Of a stretch of 64,000 nucleotides of DNA, positions 42,801-57,200 are shown in pieces. How positions within the stretch are numbered: position 1 is the stretch's first letter; every line of letters starts with the position of its first letter. Under the pieces are notes generated by a model that saw nothing but the letters and a program-made list of their open reading frames with translations, made no database searches and had not been told where the DNA came from. The stretch comes from Zhengitettix transpicula (Eukaryota > Arthropoda > Insecta > Orthoptera > Tetrigidae): NCBI GenBank assembly GCA_037074705.1, contig CM073593.1, positions 19,681,001 through 19,745,000 on the forward strand, written 5' to 3'. A program made the translations under genes and the position numbers.

Positions 42801-45800
42801 ACGAGAGCACGGCGCATTGGATCCTGCAGGAGGCGGCTGCGGAGGCGGCGAGGCTGCGTGTGGCACCGGGGGACGTCGTGGCGGCGTGTTGTGTGACCAG
42901 CCCCCACGTGGCGCCACTCATGCTGGCGACGCTCTGCGCAGGAGCAGTCTTCGCCCCCGTCAATGTCCAGCTGCCACAAGGTGTTCATCTAATTAAGAAA
43001 TTCTAAAATTATTTTGTTCAGTATCGATACCGGCGATAAAAAACCGATTCAATTTAATCTTTTGATTTGTAAAACACATAAAAATGGTAAAAATTACTGT
43101 CAGTCGAATTCAAATCATGAATATGTTTTTTATTCGTTCGCCGTTTGTTTCAACTGATTAACTCTGAATTTTCTCCTTGGCGTTGAAGGTTATAATGAAC
43201 TGATATGTGAGACACACTGTAAAGGGTACGTATATTTTGTAATAAACTACCGGGGACTTCTTAATTCGCCCCACGTTGTTGTAGCAAAATGTAATAACTA
43301 AATATGATAGGCTTTTAAATGAAAAATTATAGACTTTAAAACAAACTAATTTTATTTAACAATTCTTGAAACATTATACAATTTAATAAAAAACATATAT
43401 CTCATTCTCTCATGGGTCTTTACTGGGTTTGATAACGGACAGAACACTTAAATAATCAAAGAACCCAACATTTATCTTTAAATTTAACAGAAATATTTAA
43501 TCGTCTAGACATCGACGAAACTTATTAACGAACTTATTCTACCAGATTGGTTCTAAATTTAAAAGAGTTTATTTTATTAACACAAAAGAAAAAAACGATA
43601 TCTGACTGTATCTTTTAATTCCGTTTACACATATTAATTTGAAATTTCAACTTACGATTACTCAGAAACATTTGGCTCGTTCATTACACACACACTTTAT
43701 AGACAGGACGTTTAAACACTGACTAACACACACAGTTGTTTTGATGAAAGCTGCTTCTCCGTTCGTGAAGGACATCTCACTTGCTCGTGATGAAACTACT
43801 CGACGCTGGATGCAATGTCCTGGTGTCCTACCATCGAAGACAGAGGTCAGATTTTGATATGACAACAGATTGAACTTCTGCATACAAAAATGTTTATCGT
43901 TGAATAATTTTGCTATTTCTCTCTCAGGCTGCAAAATTTCTCCATACTCGGTGCTCGCCGTACGCCTCCACAACCAACACTCAACTTCGGTGCTCACAGC
44001 TCCCTCTCCCACTCTAACTAACTTCCAAAAATCTTATCTTCTCTTTATATATCACAGTCCCTTCTCTTTTCCTTTGTTCCAAAACTACGTCAAAACTGCT
44101 CGTTGACAGTTTCTCCATTATCCCGAGATTTACATTCTGCAGCTGCAGTACTTTATTTAGCAAAATAGCTCGCTCCTCTGTCTTGTCCCTAAGCCGACCA
44201 TCGAGACAGGTCTAATTTGTCTTTGCACCCTCAATTATTTTGAACTTGCATTCTCACCCCCGCACTCACACGTGCGCGGTTCTAAATTCTTCAGACCGCC
44301 CAAACTGCCCCTCGATCCTAAGTAAATCACATTACAAACTGTCCCTTGAACTGTCCAGGCCATTAATCATAAACAATGCCTGCCTTAACAGATTTATCTT
44401 GCGACAGGCCACCCGCGCGTCCCTCGCTCCCGACGGCCAAGCCCATTAATCAGCAACAATGCCTTTCCTTCAAGGCATTACAATTTATTTTATTTAATTT
44501 ATATAACAAAAATAAATAATGACAATTTTATTTATTCTCAGGATTTCAAGCCTTATAACAGAGACATTTTTATTTTACATATGAACTGACTTCTTAGAGG
44601 CACAATGCTTACATTTCTTTCACTGACGTCCACCTATTCCTGCGTCGGTCAATGGCAGCGGCGTCTGATCCTGCGACCGCTGTGTTAATAATCTCCACTT
44701 CTCCTCACTTCAACGAAGTCTTTCCAAAGTCCACCACCATCTCTCTCCAGACTCCCTATTCACGTCTTCCGTTTACCAAAGTACAAAACCTACTGCCCGT
44801 TCCGTCCGGACACCTGTTTCCACCTCTTGGGTTCACTTCCTTACCCCCCCCCCCTTTCGGCTCCGTCTCGACACGGCCTCTCTACCTGCAGCGGCCAATG
44901 CCTTTGTCCGCAAAATACCACCCGGCCCATTGACACCCTGGCCTCCTTGGGGTGTTCAAAACTAAACAGGGCTCTCGGTCCGCTGGAGGCATGAGCGCCA
45001 CAACACGATGAACAAACAATCAGGACCCTGTTGAAGATCCCCTCTCCGATTCAAATCGCGTGGGGGCACATTATCTCGACAGATGTCGTTTACAACCGAC
45101 GCTACACATCATACCGGTTGAAACCAGATCAAAAATATCGTAATGTTAAAAACAATCTAGAATATGCATCTAATAATTGAGCTCAGAGTCAAAAAGGAAT
45201 CTCAGGGTCGAGTACAATACTGCGTCGTTTCTTCTTCGTATTAAATGCACGATACGTTCAAAGGTGAAGTGAAATCATGTTCCTGACACACTCCTGCACA
45301 ATAATGTCACCGTGGAAAGGCGCAATATTAGGATGACATTGATCAGCAACGATACTTAGGCATATTGTGCTGTTGATACGTGGTTCCAAACGAATTCATG
45401 GTGACAGGAAAACATGCCTCAAATCAAAATCTGGCTCCACCAATTTCGTTCATCCGACGACGTGATTTTTCATCAATACTCGATTGCCCAGTAGTTTTCC
45501 CCTGTGCAAATTGGAGTAGTTTTCTCTTAATATCTGCCTAATACAAAGGTGTTTAATGCAATGTACGGTGTACCTCTTGCGAGGAATTAGACGCACTGCT
45601 GCCGTTCTGTTGTCTTGCTCCAGTCTTGCCAATCTCCGCTTTGCCCGATCTTTCACTAATCGCCAACGCCAAATCACACGTTTAGGCCCAATTTTCTAAG
45701 AGTAGTCCAACCTTTCAACATTTTAACAGCGCTGATCTTGATTTAACTAATGCATCTGTTTCGCTGATATTCGTTCCACGCACCAGGAAGTTAACAATCG

Positions 45801-48800
45801 TCCCACGATCAAAGATTCGCGTTGTTTATTCTCATCTTCCTAAACAAATCACTTCTACTGTCGTGGTAATTTCCTTAAAAACTTAAGGTGGTCACAATAA
45901 TGTGGCCAGTCGCTGCTTTTACAGCGGAAAGAAAACATCATACAACGCTCCGATTCCTTTCAAAACTCACCTTCCTGATGTGTGCATCATGAAGTTTATT
46001 TCTCTTTAGGCACAGACAGTGGTTGTTAATTTGAAAATAATCAGACGATACAATTTTTTTGCGTTATATTTCCTTAGTTTCAGAATTATATTGATTTGTT
46101 TTCACTATTTTTCCCATCCCTACGATGACGTTTTCTACTTAGCCTATGAGATGCTTCTTGCACATTGCTCTCTTGGCCACTGTAAATGTCGCAGGTAAAA
46201 ATTTAGTCTCTCTTTCTCACAATATGATTTGTTGTCATTTATTATTTTGCTTATTTATACACTATGTCTGTAACTCTATCAATGAAGGCATTTCCTTAAA
46301 GAATTTATATTAAGTTATAAAACATTCAAAACGTTATAAAGCCTTTACCGATGTGTGACGTCAGCACGGGATGATAGACACCTGGTCCTCGAGGCGATAA
46401 CGGACGATTAATATTCATGACGACAGATGTCGACGTTGGTGCACTGCTACATGTGCATTACACTGTGCACTTCAGCAATTCATCGACGTCTTCTGCACCG
46501 TGGACTACATGCAAGTGTTCCTTTATACAGAATTCCCCTGACGCTAACCCATGGGCGCCTGCGGCTCTGGAACACAGTGACTGGCAACAAGCGGTTGTTT
46601 TCTGATTAATTCCACTATAATTTCTGAAACTGTGATGGCTGCATTCGTATTGGACGCTATACCCTGCGGAGTGCGTCGTCCAACGTCATACTGGACGAAC
46701 CTCCAGCGTTATGGGTCTGGGGAGCGATTGCGTATCATGGACGATCTCAGCTGCAACTAATTGTGGGTAATATTTACAGCAACCGGTAAATCACTGAAGT
46801 GCTGGAGCCTGAAGTAGTTCCCTTCTTTCAAGGCAATCCTGGAGCTGTGATTCAACAGGACAACATATTCCTAGGAATGATCAAGACTTGTTTTCGGTAC
46901 ATCAGGTACAGCTTTTTCTTTTGCCTGCTTATTCGCCTGATATGCCGCAGATTGAAAATTGGTGGGATTTCGTTTGTCGACGTCTCGCTCGTGACTTTCG
47001 CCCCGCAGATGAGGACCAGAAATCTGGAATGCACTTCCTCAGGCACATATTAAAAATCTGTTTGATTCCGTGGCACGTCGTATAGTAGCATTGATTTTTG
47101 ATATGTAGATTTTTTCTTCATAATTTCAATCGTTTTATTGTATCAACATAGGTTTATATATGTGCGTTGTTTGTTAGAGGATTTGTCCGCGACGCTGGAA
47201 AGTTTGGGAGCCAAGATTGTTTACACAGACAACCTTCACGTGGAGGCGGTGCGAGGCGCGTGGCCCCACACTGAACCCTTGGTGCTAGGAACTGCGCCCA
47301 AAAGCTCATCGAAGCTGACGGTAGCAGCCCTAGACTCCATGGAGAACAAGACAGCCGTCCTCTTAGGAAGCAGCGGAACAACAGGCAGTCCCAAGTTTGT
47401 CGTCCTAACCCATGGCAATATCACCAGCATGTTGCAGGCAGTCGGGTGAGATCTACGATTGATTATGCAGTTTTTGTTTGTTACGAGTGTTATTGTTACA
47501 TTACCCTTGTTACTTCTGCTGTTTGTTATGATTTTGTGTGTGAGGGGAAACGGAGAGAAACTCTATTGAAAACCGTCTTACTGCATTACTTCAGAACAGG
47601 CTGACCAATGTCACTGACCAAATACTTTTAGTTCTTCCTTCTGGCTTGGAGTCTAGTCCTATCTATTCTTTTCTAGCTTCTTTGTTTCAGCATTGTCTTC
47701 CTGAGCTGTATCTTTAATTGTCCAGTAATATGTGGCCATAGGAACAGACCCACAACCCCCTTTAAAAGATACACATTTAGGAGAAAACGAGCAAAAAGTG
47801 ATAAAAAACAAAAGAAAAGCGCCTGCAGCTCCTAAACGACTGTTACTAGTGACCTGCGGATGACGTCAGCGTCTTCAGCGTAAAGTTTGCCATAGAAAGA
47901 AAGAGAACAACAACTCCCTTGAAAAGACACACATTTAGGCCGGGCAATATTGCTCTAAATCCAGCAACATTTTCGGCAATACATACATATGGCCCGGCAA
48001 TATTTCAGTATTTCCGGGCAATGTAGCCAGCATTTTAAGTACTGGCCGGCGTGTTGCCGGTGATATCGGTCCTGTATCGAAAATACGGAAATATTTTTTG
48101 GCCACAATAGTTCCCAGACATCACTTAGTGGTCTCTGTAGTCAATCAGCTGTGTTAGCAATTAATATTACACTTTGTTATCTGGATAAAATTATTCAGTA
48201 TTCCACTTTATGAATTGGTGAAACGAGAAAACTATTGAATTTTTTAGATGAAGTTCTCTCAAATCCATCATTATGTGGCGTAAAGTCGATGGAGATCGTC
48301 AAGTGAAAAGAAATGGTTGACGAACAATAGCCAACAAATTTGGCATCAGTTATGACGTACGCGAAAAACAAAAATAAGAAGAAAAGTTAATTTCTAATTT
48401 TTTAAATTAATATTTAATAAATAAAGAGATCTAGCTTTTTTATAATTTAATAAATTTATTTAATACTTCCATTAAATCCACGCATACTTCTCGAACGATG
48501 TGCGAAATTGAACAATCGGATAGTCTCATTAAATACATAAAAATGTCTAGGAGTCTCCTGTCGCCTAGAATCGAAGGGTGATCGGTGTTGCCTTCCTCAT
48601 CGCCGTGTCCTTCCTTGGGCGCAATTTTTAAGCAAATATTCAAAATTATCCTTCGACATTCTGCTGAAGTTTTTAAATAAGTAATTGCCAAGAATTGATT
48701 CGTAGCTTAAATTGTGAAGTGTTTCTCGTTTGTTTAAATAAGGTAGAATCCAGGTTCTTCCCTTTTTTAATTACTTGAATTTTTTTATAAAAATTAATGC

Positions 48801-51800
48801 TACGCTAGTAATTACTTCATTTTCGGCCGTTATTATTGTACTACGTGTACGGGGGAAATGCTCCGGCTACACTGTGGCCCTTTATGTTTGCTACACTATA
48901 TTTTAAAGTGTTTCCAGCCGTCGTAATCTAACAACGAGCTGTGCGCTTCGAGGGTTACTTGGCAGGCAAAGGTTTTCTGCTTCGCTCATCTTTTGCTGAT
49001 AAAATAAGTCTGTAGTGAGTGTCATTTCTCGATTTCCCTCGTTGGTATATGTTCATAGCTTCTTATCTTAACGCAGCTCCAGAGAAATAGGTAGTTAGGA
49101 ATGGGTTGAGCAGCCATGACCACCACTGACTTGTTCATTGTGTATTCTTACAACCAGCTGACATACTTACAGTTCCTCGTACAACTTATGTCACAATTAC
49201 TGTCATAGTAATTCAATTTTGCAGTTTTTACTTTATTCATGATCATAGTTGTTATATGTACAAAATCTAATTTTTCAATTTACAATTTCTGTTCCAGAAA
49301 ATTTATCTCATGTTTATCTACTTCATTTACAAATTTTACCCCTGAATTTAGTGAAATTTACTTAATATTAAAAATGATGAATCCAGACACAGTTCAAGTA
49401 ATGTTTTTACTATTTAAAGAAATTTTAAGTATGCAATGATTAGACTTTGACGAGTTCTTTACTGAGGTTGACCGAGGTCCTAATCTCTGTACAATGACTC
49501 ATTTTGCTCCTTTCAAGCACAGCTTCTTTATAGTTTTTGTAATACTAAACCATTGCTGGCAATTTTGAAATTTTCCGGTAATTCCCTTATTTCCCTAAAT
49601 CATTCAGTAATATGCTGGAATGATAGTAAAAAATATGAATAAAGTAAACACTTTTTTACTCGGTTAGAAGCCCAAGAAGACTTTATTCATTCTCTACACC
49701 GAGAGTAAAAATAAGATATATAATTTACAAGCAATGTATTTCCTATAACCTTCCTGAACTAAGAAAGCTGAATAAATTAAACTGAAAGAAATCGGTTCAG
49801 ATGTCATGTACCTTCCAAAATGCAGAAGGTATTGTTACCATTTGATCAATTATCTGCTAAATTATCTCTATGGAGTATATGGAGCACAGCTGTATATAAA
49901 CCTGTGTAACTGCGTTGATTAATTATGGTTTTGGTAAAAAAAAATCTTTTAAATAGTTTATGTTACGTTTGTTATGATTGATCATAAATTTTAATTATAT
50001 TGGAATGCAGTCGATAATAGCTGTTTAAGTAACTGACTTCAAACAATTGTTTCAGAATCTGTTCTGACTGTACAATAGAAACTAGCAATTACATATTAAT
50101 CGTAAATGAATAAGACACTGTTTTGTAATCTTTCTTATTTCCTTTCTATAGGCGGCCTGACTCTTTGATTAATGGGGAAGACACTTTAATATTTGCCAGT
50201 CCTGCTTTTTGGGTGTCTGGTCATACTGCCTTGATGTGGTCACTGGGACTTGGTACCCAGTACATAGTTCTTCCTGAATTTAAAGAGGAATTGTTCCTAG
50301 AAAATACAGAAAAATATAAGGTATAGATAGTTGTACATGAAAAATAAGCTTGAGTGTAGAAATTTCTATAGGATAAAATTACACCTTCAGAGTATTAAAA
50401 TTAGTAACATATTTGAATCTACAGAATAAAATAAATTTTATTTGAGATTTAATTTAATCTAGAAGATTGGTAAGTTTTGTTATGCTCAGTAGTACTAGTG
50501 TTTAATATTATAATACTACATCTTTCTATAACCTGAGAAAGAATATTAATTTTCAAATCCTAAAAACAACACTAGAGATGTTTTTTTCTCCATATGCCCT
50601 ATGCCTGTAATAATATACCATTTACTGAAGCGTTTGTCATGTAAAATTTATTCCAGATTGATGAGCGAAATGATACATACTGCGGCCGTAGATAATTTAA
50701 ATAAATATTATGATTCCTTATTATTGTCAATAATTTATTGTATTATATATTTTTTAATTTCATTCTTATTTAAAATTCAATAATACTTTCAACAGCTGTC
50801 AATAAGTCATTTCGACCGCAACATGTGTACAAACCGCACGTAAGAAATTTATGTTAATCTTAATTTTTATATAATGAATTGTAATTATAATGAATTGTAA
50901 TTATATTTATAAATAATTGTATTAAAAATGATCATTTGTGTACGGTTTGGTTTTCTTCACATTTTTATTCTGAATTCAATTGAAATTGAACACCTGAAGA
51001 GGTCCTAATTAGGGATGTTTTAAATTTGATAATTAAGTATTTCTGAATAATAGGCTCGTGTTTTTCACATTTATTTTCTCTACTAATGTAGTTTAGTAAT
51101 AATTCAGTTATCGTCCCAATGTATCACTGGCATGAAGTGTTACGTTAATACAAATTATTGAAAATCTTGTTACAGTTAACATTAGTGCCATGTAGGCCTA
51201 TTTTACTTGTATTATTGGGTTCCAGGCAACTGTTGGGTTTGTGTCACCAAACAGGATGGTGTCTCTAGCAAAGTTTGAGAGCCCTGGTGTAAAGGACAAG
51301 CTGCGGTCCTTACGATTGTTCTTCGCAGGTGGCATTTCAATGGATGGCTCTACACAGAAGTTTGTCTCGTCACACCTCAACGTCTCTGTGCTTCAGTGGT
51401 ATGGGTTGACAGAAGGTTTCCCACTGTTGGGCTGCAGAAGCTCTACAGTGCCACCACCTTTGGGTTCTGTTGGTGTCCTCACACCTTATGTACAAGTAAA
51501 GGTACTACAAAGCAGTTAATACGGCGAATATGTCCCACCCATGCTGAAATTAGATACCGAGATTTATATATTGCGGTAACAATATAAATCGATGTGGGTC
51601 AATTAATGTAATGAACTATCCAATAATTTTATTTTAATTTATTTCAACAATTTATTAAAAAGGAAATTATGATCTATAGACTGATGTAGTAAATGAAAAG
51701 ATTACTCACAAATTCAATTTTAAATACAGAATTTGATTTCAGTTTAAATTCAATTAATTTTTTATAAATTAATGCCACGGATTTTAAGAGACACTTGAAA

Positions 51801-53368
51801 TAACTAGGGTCGTTTATTGGGCCCCTAAACAAATATGGGTACCCGCAATGAGAAAACAAAATATTTAAATGTTTTTACAACTGTATTATTTACCTTATTC
51901 TAAAATATGAAAACAAAAAAATCAAATATAAGAAATCTGATAGTACTGAATATTATACTACGTTTACAAAATGTTTTGTTACATACCAGGTACTGGAGCA
52001 GATTTTGTACCATACCAATTTTTCACTTCACCGTTTACCAACCTTTTACTTCAGACCACAAATTAACTAAATGATTTTCTTTTCCCTTAACGGGCCAGAA
52101 TTTACACAGCACCACGAATTCCTAACATCCCTCAGACAATCCTTGTATGTAGATACAATTGTAGGACCATTGTCTACTTCGCAATTAAAACCTATTTGTC
52201 ACGTTGAATATGTAGAAAGGGTTTATCTATCCCTTAATCATCAACAGTTTTGATAATCTGTTACATATAATCGTCGACTTATATTTGCAGACATATTAGC
52301 AGGTCTACAAGAAATCAAGATATTCGGTCCTTACTGTTTGACCGTCACTCTCAGTGCTGTGCAGGAGAACACAAAAAAAATTCCAACCTTCCACACCAGC
52401 GCGCCCAAATTTTTTTTTACCGACAACAAATGCCGTCTGAAATCATTTCACATTCTTACGCGATGCTGACTGTTGCTAACAAACACCTAGGCCGCAATAT
52501 TAAGCTAATAATCAGTGGCGGCTCGTGAGTTTTTGAAGTTATGTGCTACATCACCCCAAGCAACCATTTTTACGATGATAACTGTGTAAAATAATAAAAC
52601 TACACGAGTGATACCATTACCAGTACTCTGACTCGGCACGTAATATGCTGCTACATTTCTAATTATGTCTACATAATTTCCAATAGAGTCTAATTTACGA
52701 AAGTATATTTCTCGATAATATTTTAAATAAAGTTTTCGGTACAAGTCAGTAATCAGTTTTGTATTCAGAGACGTGCGGTAGGTTTTCGCACTATGATATC
52801 TCTTAAATGTTGTCTTTAAATTAACCTTAGATTGTAATTATTTTTTATTTTACCAAAAATGAAATATTATTATTTTTGTTTTGAAAATATAAACTATTAT
52901 GAAACATTAATAATTAGTGAATAGTTCGAATTTATTTCTATTTCGTCGGTTATGTCGCCGGATGCGACCGCGTTCTGTGTCGTAGCACGGAGGACTTGTG
53001 CTCTCAGCATCGTAGCTCATATGGCTAACAGTTTGTCGAGCTTTACGGATGGTGCAGGGGGGGTGACAAGGTAAAGAGCTCATGCGCAGTTGTGACTACA
53101 TCGCCGTACTGGTACTACAACTGGAATAGCACTAGCTGTCCAGCTGGCTACTTTAGGAGCAATGTGCAGCGTTCAATGTCTTCGGTATCGAAGCATAGAT
53201 TCGCAGTGCTAAACCGCAAATAGTATGAACGTTCTTAAAATTAAAAAAAAATTATTTATTCCTAAATTAACTTATGTGCTGCAGCACATACGTACGAGCC
53301 GCCACTGCTAATAATTTATATATTAAATTATTTAGAAAATCATTCCATTAGATACATTGGTATTCTTT

Positions 53369-53416
<48 letters not shown>

Positions 53417-54260
53417 AATAAACAACAATTAAGCTTTAATTAAATAAAAGAATTAATAAAATACATAAAATTATTTATTTCCACTTTGTTGCTTTAACTC
53501 ACAAACAATTACAATTTTAGATCTCAGGGTCTCTACTGGGTTTGATAATGGACACAACAAGTTGCTTAAAAAACTAATTAACACACAGTTTATAATTCAG
53601 CTAGACAATATGTTGATAGGAAGAAATTAAAAGAAAAGAAATTAACTACGATTGACAATTAAAATAGAACGAAATCTGACATCTATCCTTTAATTACGTT
53701 TACATAAATCATTATTTTTGTATTTTGTTACATACATCTGTCCAGCTGGTTCCAGCATTCTTTTTGTTTTCGGGAGTAGACTATTGCAAAAAAAATTTTA
53801 CACTGATTTTAGTATCGGCTCACAGATTTTACACTCTTTAAGTCAACCTTGATAGGCTCTCAGGAACTCGGATGATACTCCTTTTTGTCAGATATCTGGT
53901 GACCGCATGTCTTATATGAATCCTTTACTATTCCTGGCTGGCAACAGACGTACACTGCTTTTACTTAGCAATATTTACGATTTAAATGCTTCCGTGAATG
54001 TTTTTACTTTGTCTTAAACTCACAACTTTGTTTAATAATACATTAAACAACGGCTAGTCTCTGCTCTAGACTCATTTATTCCGTCCTCCGAAATGTCCCG
54101 TCACCAACTGAACTATCGTAATCTCGAGTTTTAGAGCGCTTACGCCATTTTTGACTTTCCGACAAAGTAACAGAGCCTGACTACATTTTCGCTTTGGAAA
54201 CTCCTGCCGCTACAATTAAATTTTATGTCCAAACAATTAATGTCCTAATTAATTGGCATT

Positions 54261-54294
<34 letters not shown>

Positions 54295-57200
54295 GGTAAT
54301 TACGAATATGTAACTATTTAATGAACAAAATTTTACTATTTTCATTATCGGCGGCGTAAATATGAGGATTGTCTACAAGAATATGGAGCCTATAATGCTT
54401 GCATGCTACATTTGCATTGATGCCTCAGGCAGCACTGGGACGTACAGAACTTGAGATATTCAGTTGCTTGGACTACGAAGGTGAAAAGTGTGTTTTGAGG
54501 AGTATATAATTGAGAGTTGATTGGACCAGGAAGGCGAAAGATGTGTTTTTTTTTGTGGAGTCCCTGATTCAAAGTTCCTGGTACCATCTTTGAGCAAGTG
54601 TAATTAGGCAGCAGAGACATATTATATTAAAGTCCCGGGTTTTGGAATTACGAGTCGATAGTCTGAATTGGCGTATTCATGCATTTATCAAAGTATTGGA
54701 AAAACAACGTTATCAACAGTTAAGGGCAGGAAGTGCTTTGTGTTTGAAAACTACAACATCCATTAAATTCAGTGAAATATGGCCTTTCTGTGATGTGTTT
54801 ACAATAATCGTGTGAGATCGAGCCCAGACGAACAACTAATGGTAAAGTAAACAAAAAAGAATTTTATTAATTGTAAACGTAATGTGTAAATATAATTATC
54901 GTCAGACTTCGTATTTCAATAATTATTTAAGTCAGGAGTTTTTTGCATTGTAAGTTTTTAATTGTCATTTTGGTAATTATCATTATTGCAGGCCCGATAG
55001 GCGATTTAATTGTGTTTATTACATTATACATACACATATCTTCTTTAAGTCCGACCAAAATAACATAAATCAAGTTACTTTTTTAGTAAGTTTAATAACA
55101 AACGAGCAATGAATATAAATTATCTGCAAGGTGTGATTATCCCGTTGCAATTGGCACAATAGAAATCTTTGCCAATCTTTATTCCAAACTCGGTGACTTC
55201 CTAACCCCAGTTTAAACACACACACACTCGTTTTTTACTCATTACTTTTATGTAAAGGCCTTTCATCCAGATCCTCCCCAACCCCCAAACCTAAGGGCTG
55301 AACTACAACTTAATTGACGTAGTGACTGTCAGAATTAAAACAATTGACTTCTATAACCCTGGATTTGACACCAATCTCGGTTGTTTCGAGTTATTTTTAT
55401 GTAACGCCCCTCTACCCAATACCTTATTTGTATTTGAAGACTGTGATATTATAAACTAAAAACATCTGGATAGAAACTGTTAATAACATAAACCCCGAAA
55501 AGTAATTAATCGACGGTAATATCGGCCGTTTTGGTATGTTTTTAAATTTCATCCTCGTTCACTGCTTGGGAGGTGTCTAAGGCTTCGAAAGGCCGACATA
55601 AAGCGAAGTAGGGGTGCGCACAACAATTCACCAAAGTTTCATCGCAATCGGATGAATGGTTTAGGAGCGTATAGGAGAAACACAGACATTCTTTTTTATA
55701 TATTATATTATATAATTAAGTTTTATAAGAACGTTTAGCATCAAATTAACAATTGTCCAAATCTACCTGAACATGGATCAACTAGGCAAACATACATATC
55801 CTTATATATCAATTAAGAAGTTAAGAGTATTGATTTTCACCTTATTTAATACGTTAATGATGTTTTATGAAATACTTGAAAATATAAAATTGTTCAATGG
55901 TAAAATTTTCATTCAAAAATGATGCTGTATTATTTGAGTTTGAAATAATATAATGAGAATTTGATCCACAGGTGGTAGACCTGGAGTCTGGAGTCACCTT
56001 GCCTGCGGGACATGATGGAGAATTATTCTTCCGAGGTCCTACGATGTCTCCGGGTTACCTACATGCTCCCATACACCATGGGCACTGGTTTGCCACTGGG
56101 GATGTGGGTCGTTATGACCAACATGGATTCTTCTACATAGTGGACCGAATCAAGCAGCTCATAAAGTGCAAAAATGAGCATGTGAGTAGCAAATCATAGA
56201 CATGACAAGTTACCCTGAAATAACTTAAAAATCTTAATTTGTAATTAGGGTAGTTCGCCGGCCAGCACAACCTTCCGCTCTGTTCGGTCGCGAGGAAGGG
56301 TCTTAGGCGCTCAAAAATTTGACATGTTCATTTTCTATTATCTGACCTGACGCAAACAACTTTTTATTTATGGTATACCAACCACTGTCTATTTCTCTTG
56401 TCCATTTGAGTTAATTAATTTGAGAAGCAAGCGGGTACCTTTTCAATGTGATGTTCGACGTCTTTTCTTGCAATATTTTTTCAATCTCTTCATCCGAAGT
56501 TTGAGCTTCCGCTATTTTCTCGTAATCAACAAGTGACACTTCGCTAATTCTGGATAACGCGTCGGCAACTACGTTCTCTTCTCCTTTTACATGTTGAATT
56601 CTTGTCGAAAACGGAGATATATACTGTAGGTGTCGTAGTTGTAACGCAAAAATCAAAGGTTTGTGTTCCGTCAGTATGGTAAAATTACGACCTTCCAACA
56701 GATATTTCAATTGTTTCACTGCAAGGTAAATTGCTAACAATTCACGATCAAATGCACTATATGCTTTTTGTGCACTTTACAGTTTTTTTAAAAAAAATGC
56801 GGTCGGTTTCCAACTTCCTTTTTCTAATTGTTGTAACACTGCTCCGACTGCGGTATTTGATGCATCTGTACTTAAGCTGAGAGGTAGTTCATGATTAGGA
56901 AATGTCAGAAGTGTAGTACTTGCCAAATCTTGTTTGCATTTTTCGAAACTATTTCTGGCTTCTTCTGTCCAATTTATTTTTCTTCTATCTCTCTTCTTAG
57001 CACCACGCAGGTATTCATGCAGGATAGCTTGCGTCTGTGCGGCATCCTTCAAATAACGCCCATAATTGTTAACCATCCCTAAAAATGTTCTCAATTCTGA
57101 AATTGTTTCAGGCAAACTGTATTCCTGGATAGCCTTCACCTTTTCCATCAGTGGTTCCGATCCTTCTTCCGTAATATAGTAGCCTAAATATTCGATCTTG

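Noticed and set aside
44652..44933. 93-residue proline/serine-rich frame in intron 2
   Set aside because: Low-complexity composition in a GC-richer patch, opposite-strand frames equally open, and no family resemblance.
45250..45700. Possible Tc1-like transposase on the minus strand
   Set aside because: Only scattered phrases (IVADQCHPNI) resemble the family and the catalytic motifs could not be placed in order.
47138..47177. In-frame sequence upstream of ligase exon 3 (LYQHRFIYVRCLL) as part of the exon
   Set aside because: It matches no family sequence and breaks the phase with exon 2; using the acceptor GTTTGTTAG at 47177 gives QLPQEDLSATLESLGAKIV, which fits the family.
48440..48691. 83-residue minus-strand frame in intron 3 of the ligase gene
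   Set aside because: No recognisable motif, AT-rich ends, and no splice or start context; random frame cannot be excluded.
56275..56330. Eleventh hammerhead-like site with GAGGAAGGGTCTTAGGCGCTC
   Set aside because: The first box and GAAAC are both lost; only resemblance to the right-edge units remains.
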